Origin: Pelobates cultripes | Taxonomy: Eukaryota > Chordata > Amphibia > Anura > Pelobatidae | Length of the DNA: 64,000 nt | Direction: 5' to 3' | Assembly: GCA_933207985.1 (NCBI GenBank) | Contig: OW240914.1 | Location: forward strand, 283,116,705-283,180,704 | Part shown: positions 23,671 through 33,872 of the stretch, piece after piece | How positions within the stretch are numbered: position 1 is the stretch's first letter | Layout: each line of letters opens with the position of its first letter | The notes under the pieces: generated by a model | Told to the model about the DNA's origin: nothing | The model's input: the letters and a program-made list of their open reading frames with translations, nothing else | Databases searched by the model: none | Position numbers and translations under genes: made by a program

Positions 23671-25610
23671 AACAACATGGAAAAATATCAACAGTGCTGG
23701 ACCCCCTGGATCCTCTATCTGGCCAGAAGATACGAGCCACCAAACCCCCCATCGTTTTATGAGGCTTGGAGGACAAAACACAGTATGGGCAGCGGTGGCG
23801 CGTCTGGCCTGGGCTGCCTGGGGCCTGGGGGAGGAGATGGGGATCGCCACCCCGCCCTCCCACCTTTACATCTGCCCATGAACCTCCCCTCCCCCGCCTC
23901 CCCACCCACATAAGAGGCGAGCTAGGCGGTGTCGGCCGGAGGCAAGGTGCCAGATAGACACCAAGCTTAAGCGCGCAGGGGGGCACATGGATAGGCCCCG
24001 GGAGAGAACCACACAATAGACGCCAGACAACGACACACCCTGCCTGGAACGGCAATGAACAAAATCATTACACAGCTAAGCCAACGCACGCGCAAGACAT
24101 ACCAAACAAGCTGCCATAGGTCCATACACTAGACCGATACTACCATAATGCCAGATAGATGCAAAAAATACAGGACCACACTGTACTCGCTATATCACGA
24201 CTGACTGATAAAGCTATAAAGTTTTAAGTCCCCCCCCCCCTCGTGTTTTTTTTCTCTGTTCCAGTTTGCTGTCCCACCCACCATATGTACACTTAATTTC
24301 CCCCCCCCCCCAACTTAGCACAGCTCTTATCCACTCACACATACGCTCGATATGGTATGCATGGGGCAAGAAATCAAAGATAGGCAAACATGTTAAAGGA
24401 GGAGGAGGCGTACCTGAAAGGTATACCGAAACCTACATTGAGGCCGTCGCGAAGTATATTTATTCAGCCACCAACAGCTGGACAGACTACCTACCTGATG
24501 ACTAGTATAATAAAACCAGTGGTAACTCCAATAGTTTAAAGTTAGAAAGTGTACGATGTAGTTCGGTGATCATGCCTCTCAATATAGGCCTTATCTACCA
24601 AGCCACTAAGCCTGAGAAGATCTGCTAGTACACATTGTTACTGCCTGTCATATCTACAACCAAACCAACAGTGCACCACAACACTGCCGGGTCATATGCT
24701 GTGAATTCATGTATCACTGTACTTTCTTTCCCATGCACTATTGTATTTCTGTTCTTCCATGAAAATTGAATAAATACAAATACTAACCCAAAAAGGAGGG
24801 AAGGAAAAAGAAAGGGGGAAGGGAATGACAAAAGAAAGGGGGAAAAAATGGTTAGGGTACTCCTTTCTTCTTTATTGTGCTCCCCACCATAGTTCTCCTT
24901 TATTTGTAGGAGTCCCTAGAATTTTTTGTATTGTTTGGTATTTTCTGTAAGGGTTGCCCCCAGTTTTAGGAGAGCCGCTACAGGTTGACGGTGTAGTGGG
25001 TGTCTGTCAGCGCTTGGTGTTTTCCTGGGATGTGGGAGAACCCTTCAATTCTCTTTTCCTTTTCTCTGTATGTGACACCAAGTTTCTCCTGTGTAGGACA
25101 TACATTAACTGGCATGGTATGATGGGAGTGAGCCTTTATGTTTGCTTGTTTTCTACCACAAGGCAGTATAATGCATCGCTGGTGCAATCTCTGCAGGCTA
25201 TAAGCTGAAAGTTAAAAGTTATAAAAGGAGGAAACTGCTCTCACTTTATTTGAGCCACTGTTGGTGGTCAAACAATCTGTAGTCTCTCAGATTTGCTTAT
25301 GACACATGCCATTTCCTTTTCTGTTTGACACTCCAAGCAATCATTTTGTCCCGCTTCATATCAATATCAAATGTCTACTTTAGCAACTTGGGTCATTAAT
25401 GTTGAAAGTTTATTACTTGTGATAACATTCACTTGTTGCATATACTGAAGTTACCGATTTGCTAATTAAATGAGATGTTATATATGGGCCTGTTCAACTT
25501 ATGTCAGCTGAAAATGAATGTAAACTTTAATTGTTATAGTGTTTTCTGCAGGTAACAACATTTACCTGTAATATGTTATCATATCAATAAAAACATAAAA
25601 TATAAAAAAA
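23671..25610 (+). mobile_element. 5'-truncated L1-like LINE insertion
   Basis: The 1940-bp insert is flanked by an identical 15-bp TSD, aaagatagcaacagg (23656-23670 and 25611-25625), and ends in an A-rich tail after atcaataaaaacataaaa. The start encodes MEKYQQCWTPWILYLARR, which looks like the C-terminus of an L1-type ORF2; the rest is GC-rich then AT-rich 3' UTR. TSD plus tail make target-primed reverse transcription clear. The L1 assignment is recall-based; a processed transcript of another gene is the alternative. Confidence 0.7.
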
Positions 25611-25624
25611 AAAGATAGCAACAG

Positions 25625-25740
25625 GTATCCAGGAGTTTACTAATAAAATGAGTATGCAATAGGAATGAGCCTTTGTCTCAGATGACACACTTAGTCTCAT
25701 TCCTATTGCATACTCATTTTATTAGTAAGCTCCTGGATAT
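25625..25740. repeat. Inverted repeat, 45-bp arms, 26-nt loop
   Basis: Arm 25625-25669 (tatccaggagtttacta...ggaatgag) pairs with 25696-25740, with a single internal mismatch (tttacta / tagtaagc). It begins right at the end of the 3' TSD copy of the LINE, so the target site was at the edge of this hairpin. Confidence 0.9.
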
Positions 25741-26239
25741 ATTGTAATGAACTGAACATTAACTATATAACAGACATCATTTCAATACATAAGCAGGACA
25801 ATTCACAGGGTCACAGACACCTGCGCTCAGAAATTTATTTTTGGGTGCCCCCAGGTGGGCGTAGTTATCTTACTAACCTCTCCCCTTTACAAATGTCCAT
25901 TCCAGACATGCGTGTCTAACTTATTGCCTTCCATTTAAAATTTGAATAAATTATACATGAATTGTACAATTCTGTCTAAAATAGCCAATCTGTTAGTCGA
26001 GTTGAGTTGGAGAATTTTTCCAGATTAACCATTTTGCCAAATGTTTTCATCTTAATAAAGTTTGGTGTTTAGTTCCTGATGATGGAAAAAGCTTAGCTAG
26101 AAAAATGCAATTTGACTCATAGCGCTCTGATTGGTTGGCTTAAGCCAAATTGCACAGTGAGGGAAGGCTTTATAAGCTCAGTCTGCAAGGAAAATATTTT
26201 CTTTAGTTAGTTAGTTTAGTGTCCCTTCACTATTATTAC
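25741..26239. other. Intergenic, worn T2-like pieces
   Basis: 26030-26190 carries ttttcatcttaataaagtttggtg and gctctgattggttgg, resembling decayed T2-type sequence as at 3.9-4.1 kb. No gene seen. Confidence 0.35.
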
Positions 26240-26820
26240 GATGAGGGGGGCAGGAAGGTTTTTTTTTTATGGGGGTATTGGTTAGGGGACACCTAGTCAC
26301 TGGGGTGATGGAGGAGTTTTTACAATTAGCCCCCATCCATGGCCAGTGGGTGAGGACAATAAGTCCACCTCCACATTATCTCTTAGGGTCCCCACCTGCC
26401 ACTAATGAGTGGTGGGTGGTGGAAAACAATAGGACCCCCCTTTATTACTTAGAGCTCCCACCAGCACTAATGGATGGGAGCTCTAAGGGGGGGACAGTGT
26501 TTCCCCCCCATATCACTTACGGTCACCACCTGTGGGTAATGGGTGGGGGGCACTAGGCCCCACCTGCCTCCAATGGGTGGTGGATGGTGGAAAAGCTCCC
26601 CCCAACACTAATGGATGGGAGAAAGGGGTTGGCAGTGTTTCCCCCCATATCACGTACGGTCACCACCTGCGGGTAATGGGTGGTGGGCACTATGTCCCCC
26701 TTATTATCACTTAGCGCCCCCACCTGCCCCCAATGGGTGGGAGCTGGGGGAAACAATAGGTCACCCTTCATCACTTAGGGCCCCCACCCGCTGCTAAAGG
26801 TGGGCACTATGTCTTAAAAA
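26240..26820. repeat. GC-rich minisatellite-like repeats
   Basis: Degenerate units of the form cacttaggg(c/t)ccccacctgc(c/t)...aatgggtggg recur. A longer pair, ccccccatatcac(t)tacggtcaccacctg(c/t)gggtaatgggtg, is found near 26503 and 26641. Composition and wording resemble the 70-bp minisatellite at 34.7-35.5 kb. Confidence 0.7.
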
Positions 26821-26918
26821 AAAAACAACAGATGCGGCCATGACTACGGTACAATAATACAGAGATACACAATACACAGAGCTTCTGGGAGACACCCACT
26901 AGAGGCAGTCTTTACCCT

Positions 26919-27362
26919 TTAAAGGGGAACTATTTTGTATTTCAAATTTGTATTTCTAGCAGCATAGTACCTCCCCCCCCCAAAGGGTTAAAAAACATTT
27001 TGTCACTTATCTGATTCCAGTGTCAATGTCTCTCAGCGGTGGATCAGGCTCTGCCTCCGCTCCTCTTCTTTCGACGTACATGCATGGTTTCTTATGGTTT
27101 TTTTTAGCTGACAGTGGATGTCCTCATGCAAAGTGTGAGGACGTCCAGCGTCATTTATTGGACCAAAAGTCCGTTAAGGACCCGGAAGCACCTCTAGTGG
27201 CTGTATAGTAGACAGTCACTAGAGGTGGATTTAACCCTGGAAGGTAATTATTGCAGCTTCTCAATAACTGCAATAATTACAATTGCAGGGTTAAAGAGAC
27301 AGGGGCACTGCACAGAGACCACTTCAATAAAATTGGTTTGGGTGCCTATATTGTCCCTTTAA
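26919..27362. mobile_element. T2-type MITE
   Basis: Bounded by TTAA: TTAAAGGGGAACTATTTTG on the left and GCCTATATTGTCCCTTTAA on the right. The interior has cactagaggtgga and the gtaattattgcag...ctgcaataattac hairpin shared with the 15.5 kb copy. Confidence 0.7.
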
Positions 27363-27487
27363 TATGACCATAGCAGATTCTCAAAAAATTGCAATGTTTT
27401 ACATTGCTGGATTTAGAGAACAGGGACAGTATACCCAGACCACTTCAATGAGATGAAGTGGTCTGGGTGTTTATACAATCCCTTTAA
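27363..27487. mobile_element. T2-type MITE, 3' part
   Basis: Contains acccagaccacttcaatgag / atgaagtggtctgggtg and ends ACAATCCCTTTAA. It directly follows the preceding copy, so it is a truncated second end or a tandem insertion. Confidence 0.55.
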
Positions 27488-27806
27488 AGAAGATGGTGCG
27501 CACTGGGCAACTGAGGCTACACTACGCAATATGCTGTAGGAATTATTAAAACTGCTAGTGACAGGCAGCACAGTGCTGTCAGAATTGTCTGCCATTTTTA
27601 TTCCTTTTCCTTGTCCTTTCTGGGCTTTCCTGCCTTTACATATATATATATACTAATTACATAGTTTAGTAAATTCACTTGCTCAATCAGCCCTCAGGCA
27701 AACACCGAGGCTATTAAAGGAGAGAAAATGATAATTTTGTACACTTACATTTGGCAGGCCCTCTCTACAAAAATCAAGATGACTTCTAGCTCTTTTCTCC
27801 TGTGGG

Positions 27807-28400
27807 CAGGGCCAGACTGGCCCACTGGGATACTGGGAAATTTCCCGGGGTGTCGCGGCACCTGGGGCCCCAGAGACAGCTGGTGTGCTGGCAGCCCGAG
27901 CAAGACATGTGCTGTCTCTGCTTTGCTCTGCCCCCCGCCCTCGCACGCTACTTAATGAGACCGGGGCCAGAATATGACATCATGTTCCGGCCCTGGTCTC
28001 ATTAAGCTGTGCGCTGGGGAGCAGAGCAGAGACAGCACAGGTCCCTATTCAAGCCACCAACTGCCTGCCCTGCACGACCACTGGCCATCCTCTGGCTGGT
28101 CGCCCACTGGACCCCACAGGTAGCAATAATGTGTGAGTCAGTTTGTCAGTGTGAGTGTATGGGTCTGTCATGGTGTGTGTATGTGTGTGTCATGGTGTGT
28201 GTGTGTCTGTCTGTGTCTGTCATGGTGTGTGTGTCTGTCTGTGTCCTGGTGTGTCAGTCATGTTTTGTGTCTGTGTGTCTGTCTGTCATGGTGTATGTGT
28301 GTGTGTTTAGGATACCCGACCCCTTCCATTGACAAGGGAATAGTGTTTTTACTCATCTTTTTTTCCCCACGCCGTGCTGGTCTCCCCTTGACTGGCCCTG
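27807..28400. mobile_element. hAT-like palindrome/microsatellite element
   Basis: Left end CAGGGCCAGACTGGCC, right end GACTGGCCCTG. Inside is a palindrome (about 27902-28041) centred on gaatatgacatcatgttcc with arms such as gtgctgtctctgctttgctc / gagcagagcagagacagcac, followed by a GT/CTGT-rich array (28130-28310). The 8-bp flanks (cctgtggg / cctctatg) do not match, so the right end may belong to another copy. hAT assignment is by CAG...CTG ends. Confidence 0.5.
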
Positions 28401-28836
28401 CCTCTATGGCTGAGATCATCAAGCTTGATGATCTCATACAATCCAATGTTTTTCCATAGGATTGGCTGCAAAACGCTACACCAATCAGCATCTCCTCATA
28501 GAGATGCATTGAATCAATGTATCTCTATGGGGAACGCTAAGCGCCTCCATGCTTCTGGAGCCAAAGCATTTTTTTGTGTCTCCTTTCACAAATTTTGTTA
28601 TGTGTTAAATTTGTGTTTTGTTGACTTGAAACGTTTATTTGTAAATTTGTGCATTTCCCCGAAGATACCTGATTCCATGCACTAGTGAACTGGTCTATGT
28701 TCTGGGGAATTCCCCCGAACATAGACCTGCTTTCTTGCACATGCTTGCTAGTGCACTCACTTACCGGCGAATTAACATTACGACCATGTCGTAAGAACAG
28801 AACCCGATCGGTAAGTGAGGAACACCTGTAATATAT
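28401..28836. other. Repeat-derived intergenic DNA, no gene
   Basis: 28425-28560 shows the ctccataggattggctg / tctctatggggaacgc type of blocks seen inside T2-like MITEs. A short foldback (gtctatgttctggggaatt / aattcccccgaacatagac, 28691-28729) is present. Confidence 0.35.
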
Positions 28837-28929
28837 AAAAATAAGACATCCCCTGAAAATAAGCCCTAGTGCGTTTTTTGGAGCAAAAATTAATATAAAA
28901 CCTAGTCTTATTTTCAGGGGGGAAACGGT
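28837..28929. mobile_element. Tiny foldback MITE
   Basis: Starts aaaataagacatcccctgaa and ends with cttattttcaggggggaaac; the inner pair cccctgaaaataag / cttattttcagggg is an exact inverted repeat. Under 100 bp, without coding capacity. Confidence 0.5.
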
Positions 28930-29530
28930 AGTTGATCCTCCATTGTTTAACTTGGACATTTAAAGATACAACAGTACAGTTGTGCTCAAAAGTTTGGCAG
29001 AATTGTGAAATTTCGGCATGGATTTTGAAAATAAAACTGATCATGCAAAAATGTTTTATTTTATTGAAGGACAGTGATCATAGGAAGCCATTATTATCAC
29101 ATAGTTATTGGGTTCTTTTTAAATCCTAATGATAACTAAAATCTCCCAAATGGCACTGATCAAAAGTTTACATACCCTCCATAGACATTGCATGACCTGG
29201 AGGCATTTTGCCAAGACGAATAAGCAGCTATACCACCTGCAAGAATTGGGGGCCACATAGACAACTATTACAAAAAGACTGCATGCTGTCATTGATGCTA
29301 AATAGGGCAATACACAGTATTAAGAACTAAGGGTACGCAGAGGCGTAGCGTGGGGGGTGCAGCCGCCCCATGCTGCAGCCGCCCGAGCGCTCTGTAGAGA
29401 GCCTCAGGCGGCTGCAGCTTTGCCCGGGCGGTGCGTCCATGAGGGCGGACCGCACCGCCCGGGCGCAGCCTGAGGAGAGGGGCTGACAGGAGGGAAGCGC
29501 TCAGCGCTCCCTCCTGTCACTCCCTCTGTA

Positions 29531-29714
29531 GTAGCGTGGCCGAGCCCTGCAGCATGATGGTCCGACGGGTACAGGGAGCATCTGTCTCCTGTACCCGGCC
29601 GGACTAACAGGAAGTGCACACTCAGTGTGCACTTCCTGTTAGTCCGGCCGGGTACAGGAAACAAAAGCAACCTGTACCCGCGGACCATCATGCTGCAGGG
29701 CTCGGCCACGCTAC
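29531..29714. repeat. Long palindrome (about 90-bp arms)
   Basis: The left arm runs gtagcgtggccgagccctgc... to aggaagtgcacactca, the right arm returns gtgtgcacttcctgttagtc... to ctcggccacgctac. Centre about 29618. A few mismatches and small indels (for example cgacgggtaca / tgtacccgcgg). Very similar palindrome at 48355-48531. Confidence 0.9.
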
Positions 29715-30475
29715 AACAAAGGTGGGGGGGAGGAGAAAGAAATTGGGAGGGAAGGGGAGAAGAAATGGGGAGGGGTAAGAAAGGTCAGTGGGAGGGGGGG
29801 AGAAGAAATTGGGATGGAGGGGGGGAGAAGAAATTGTCAGGGGAGGGTAAGAAGAAATTGGGATGGGGGGAGAAGAAATTGGATGGGGGAGAAGAAACTG
29901 TCAGGGAGTGGGGGAGAAGAAATATTGAGGGAGGGGGTGGAGAAGAAATTGTGAGGGAGGGGGGGGGAAGAAGAAATTGGGAGAGGAGGGGGTAAGAAGA
30001 AATTGGGAGGGGAGGGGGGAGAAGAAATTGGCAGGGGAGAAGAAGAAATTGGCAGGGGAGGGGGAGAAGAAATTGGTAGGGGAGGGGTAGAAGAAATTGG
30101 TAGGGGAGGGGGGAGAATAAATGGGGAGGGTGGGATAAAAAGAAATTGGTAGGGGAGGGGGGAGAAGAAATGGGGAGGGTGGGAGAAGAAGAAATTGGCA
30201 GGGGAGGGGGGAGAAGAAGAAATTGGTAGGGGAGGGGGGAGAAGAAGAAATGGGGAGGGGAGGGGGGGAGAAGAAGAAATTGGTAGGGGAGGGGGAGAAG
30301 AAGAAATTGGTAGGGGAGGGGGGAGAAGAAGAAATTGGTGGGGGGGGAGAAGAAATTGACGGGGGGTGAGAGTTACAGGGGAGGAAGGGGCAATGAGAGT
30401 GGGAAGGGGGAGGGGAGAAGAGAGTGACAAGGGAGGGAGAGGGGGGAGAAGAGAGTAACAAGGGAGGGGGGAGAG
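29715..30475. repeat. Purine-rich minisatellite (GGGGAGAAGAAATTGG)n
   Basis: About 760 bp of nearly pure purine strand with units such as ggggagaagaaattggcagg and ggggagaagaaatggggagg, of variable length (about 28-35 bp). The strong strand asymmetry produces long, meaningless open frames on the minus strand. It could form triplex or G-quadruplex structures (inference). Confidence 0.95.
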
Positions 30476-30481
30476 ATTGAC

Positions 30482-30745
30482 ATCCATCACACACACATGC
30501 AATGCACCCCTTGCACACAGAAAAACACACAATGCATTACACACACAGACACACACACACACAAACAATGTAACCCTTACACACAATGCATCCCTTACAC
30601 ACACAGAAACACACAATGCATTCCTTACACACACTCAATGCACCCCTTACACACGCACACACTGCATCCTGTACATACACAGAAACACACCTTGCAGCCC
30701 TTACACATACAAACACAGATTCACACAATGCATTCCTTACACACA
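30482..30745. repeat. AC-rich minisatellite
   Basis: Units such as acacacaatgcattccttac and acacacagaaac repeat with variation. Confidence 0.9.
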
Positions 30746-31724
30746 TATCAGGACATCCCCTATACACTCCAAAAATGGAGCTGCTTCCCGTTCTCCTAGT
30801 ATATTGATTTTTGTGACCACAGTTACAAACCGCCTCCAGAGAGCCTGTTCTACACCAGACCAGTGGAGCCAGACTGCAGCCAGAGCCCATCATCATCCTC
30901 ATCTCGTTGTAAGTAGGCAATCTAGTATATTATTTGTGGCACTAATCTCTAATTTACCTCACATTAAAGAAACACTATTCCGTTGTTGAAAAATTTGCGC
31001 TAATTAAAAGCAGGCGAATTTAAATTAATCTGTATATTATATACAGATTGATATCTTGCACTTCTATTAAAGAATTACAATTAGAGGTACAGGATTGAGG
31101 AAGTTGGCTCCATCTAGCCCAGTCTTGGATCATCTCCAGGGTATGGTTCCATTTTGATGTTTAGTTTTTGTTCTTGATATTTTTTGTCGTTTACGATGGT
31201 TGTGAGACGACATATAATAGCATGGCCCATGCTAGGTTACTACATTTGTATATTTGTATTCATAGACCTGCTGAAAATGTGGAGAATGTGTGCAATGCAT
31301 GTTCACACTCAATAAAGTGTTGGAAAATAAACTTGTATTTAAATGCATTTTACTTTAATTACATAAGTATTTTCATAACAAACAATACATGTGCTTGGGG
31401 GGTAAGGGTTTCTTTAACTAATCTAGTGGAAGAGACTCGAGTGCTAAAATCCACGGGTTGGGGGGCGCAAATTACTTGCCTTGCCCCGGGTGCTGACAAC
31501 CCACGCTACGCCACTGAGGGTACGCAGACTTGACCAGGGGTCATTCCATTTTTTTCTGCATTGCCATGTTTTGTTTTATGATTGTGCCATTTTGTTATAA
31601 TATACAGTTCAATATGAATCTCATAAGAAATAAAAGAAATGTGTTTTGCCTGCTCACTCATGTTTTCTTTAAAATGGAACATATATTACCAACTCTCCAA
31701 GGGTATGCAAACCTTTGAGCACAA

Positions 31725-32180
31725 CTGTATGTAAACAATACACAGACTGGTTTAATGTCCTTATTTCTATTTGTATTTCTTTGACTTATAAGTTTATTTA
31801 CTTGTACCTTTTTTATATTACTATTTACTGGAACAAGGATTCTCTGCATAAACTGTTTATTTTATACTGACATAAGTAATAATGATAAACCTTATGATTA
31901 AGACATTGTGGACTTTATAAAACATATAGTTTTCTTGTGATGTTAGTCACCATCACTGGGACTATATAAACTCTGCCCTTACCTCTGGCAGCTATTTTAG
32001 TAACTGTTGGTCTCTATTTTCCCAGAGTTGCAACACCTTGGGCTGGGATTATATATGACTGGATTTGCTTTTGGGAATTATGGAACAGTTTGTGTACTTT
32101 GACACCTCTCGTGATTTACCAGAGGTCTCTTATGTTTTAGTCACTCTGTGACCCATTAAAGGTGCAGAGTGTGTATTATT
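31725..32180. other. Intergenic DNA, no gene seen
   Basis: AT-rich stretch right of the Tc1-like element. A polypyrimidine and CCCAG at about 32013-32028 looks like an isolated acceptor, but no coding sequence follows. Confidence 0.3.
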
Positions 32181-32706
32181 TTAAAGTGGCACTTTAGGCA
32201 CCCACACCACTTCAGCTTATTGAAGTGGTCTGGATGCATAGTTTCAGGCCCCTTAATCCTGGAAAGGTAATAAATAATAATTTTTAAATAAACTGCAGTA
32301 ATTACCTTTCAACGTTAACTCCATCTCTAGTGGCTGACTACTAGACTAGAGAGACTTCTTGGTCATTAGGCGACATTTGGTCCCCTAGATGAAGCTGGAC
32401 GTCCTCACACTATGCAAGATGACATCCAGCGTCACCCACAATCCCATAGGAAAGCATTATACATGGTTTCCTATGGAGGAAATACTAATGTGAGGCCATT
32501 GCCACGCATGTGCATTAGGTATCTCCTGCTGGCTGATGTTGGTGGTTGAGGAGCCCGAACAAGCACCGAGGGACATTGGTGCTGGAGTCAGTTGACTGAC
32601 AGAAGAGGTTTTTAAGGTTTGCTGTGACAGTGGAGGGGAGACACAAAATGGAGCTATAGTGCCAGGAAAACAACTGTGTTTACCTAGCACTATAGTTTCC
32701 CATTAA
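32181..32706. mobile_element. T2-type MITE
   Basis: Bounded by TTAA: TTAAAGTGGCACTTTAGGC on the left and AGCACTATAGTTTCCCATTAA on the right. Inner pairs caccacttcagcttattg / aagtggtctgg and gtgccaggaaaac...gcactatag are present. The centre includes ctctagtggctgactactag and the gaggacgt-type blocks of this subfamily. Confidence 0.75.
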
Positions 32707-32869
32707 TTGTTAAATGTTGTGTATACTCTCCTGTCCCGCTGATGCTTTCAACCACCTAGATGGATTTAGCTGTACAGCGCCATCTGTTGGTTGTGAGGCT
32801 CTTGAAACAGCTATATGCCCTACATATTCAGGTTGATTTGCATATTATGATTTTTGCAGGCAGGGGAGA

Positions 32870-33253
32870 TATTTCTTGTTAGGTATTGCCTTCCCCCAGC
32901 CCTAAAGTAAACTATTGGGGAGGGTTCTATTGTCCTCCTGCCGGTACCCACCCATGAGCGGTGGGTGGGTGCCCTAAATTAGAATAAGGGGGGAGACCTA
33001 TTGTCCTCCTCCCCCGGCTCCCACCCCTGAGCGGTCCCCAAACCCTTAGTCACCCCCCCTCCCCCCAAAAAATAACCCCTATCTAAAAAAATAACCCCTA
33101 CCTACGGCGGGGGGAGGCTTATTCTTCTTTAGGGCCCACACCCGCCGTTCGGGGGGAAACTTTGTTGTTTTTTTTTTACACATATTCGAATGTCCGAATT
33201 GCCCGAAATTCGTCCAAATTGCCATTCGGAACGAAACGAATTGCACATGTCTA
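32870..33253 (+). mobile_element. 3' end of a TGCACATGTCTA-family element
   Basis: Contains GC-rich ggtgggtgccctaaatta and ccacccctgagcgg blocks, then an end of TTCGG-type repeats (cgaatgtccgaattgcccga, aaattcgtccaaattg, ggaacgaaacgaattgcaca) finishing TGCACATGTCTA. The same terminus closes the elements at 35954 and 53168. The 5' end is missing or unrecognisable. Confidence 0.6.
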
Positions 33254-33790
33254 ATTATTGTAATATTTGTTTAATTATCTATTTAGTTAATTGGAGTGGG
33301 TGGAAGTTAGTGGGAAATTGGGGAATTAGTGTTAGGCTAGTTAGGGGTTAAAAGAAAATAAAAAGTTTTAAAAAGTAAACAAAGTTGTAATAAAGTAAAA
33401 AAGAAAAAGAAAGAGCCAAAAAAATGCCAGTACACTTGGTACAAACTATGATCAACGCTAAGGTTCAAAATATTCCTTTTGAAAAATTTTTGGTATTCCT
33501 TTGTCAGTTAGTTTGAATAAGCTAAAATATTTAATTTATTATTGTAATATCTTTATATTATCTATTTAATTAGCTGGGGTGGGTGGAAGATAGTGGGAAA
33601 TTGGGGAATTTACTGTTAGGCTAGTGAGGGATTAACAAAAAAAAAGTTTTAATAAAGTTTAAAAAAAATACTTTTTTTCCACACAAAATAGCAAAAAAAA
33701 GGTCTCACGCTAAGGTTCAAAATATGCCTGTCTTTTTTAAGAAATGGTATACCTTTTAAGTTTGGAAAAAAAACCTGAAATGGCTGTGTC
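33252..33790. repeat. Tandem duplication, period about 285 bp
   Basis: attattgtaatat...agtgggaaattggggaatt and gttaggctagt appear at 33254-33345 and again at 33540-33630, followed in both by ggttaa-, aaagttt- and caaaatat-type tracts with about 80-85% similarity by eye. Related text (acacttgatacaaactagc, ttcaaaatatgac) recurs at 36090-36150. Confidence 0.6.
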
Positions 33791-33872
33791 TCAAATGTGC
33801 CCTTTCAACATCAACATATACCTGGCAGAGGTACAAACAGGGATATTGCTGTACTAAGACGACATAGCTGAG

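Larger units (their letters stand above)
29338..31516. mobile_element. hAT-type non-autonomous element with palindrome and arrays
   Basis: The ends CAGAGGCGTAGCGTGGG and CCCACGCTACGCCACTG are inverted repeats, flanked by an identical 8-bp duplication agggtacg (29330-29337 and 31517-31524). CAG...CTG ends plus an 8-bp TSD are diagnostic of hAT elements. The 2179-bp interior has a GC-rich module (about 29360-29530), a long palindrome, a purine array, an ACACA-rich array and about 700 bp of other sequence, but no transposase. Confidence 0.85.
28977..31717. mobile_element. Tc1/mariner-like MITE split by a hAT-type element
   Basis: Inverted ends CAGTTGTGCTCAAAAGTTT (28977) and AAACCTTTGAGCACAACTG (ending 31717), each flanked by TA (28975-28976 and 31718-31719), the Tc1/mariner target. 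Without the 2179-bp insertion and its 8-bp duplication the element is 554 bp and has no transposase, i.e. a non-autonomous copy. The subterminal text (gaattgtgaaatttcggcat) is typical of Tc1-like elements of fish and frogs. Confidence 0.85.

Noticed and set aside
29837..30634. 265-codon Pro/Ser/Phe-rich frame on the minus strand
   Set aside because: It is the complement of a purine minisatellite plus an AC array; low-complexity translation, no splice or start context.
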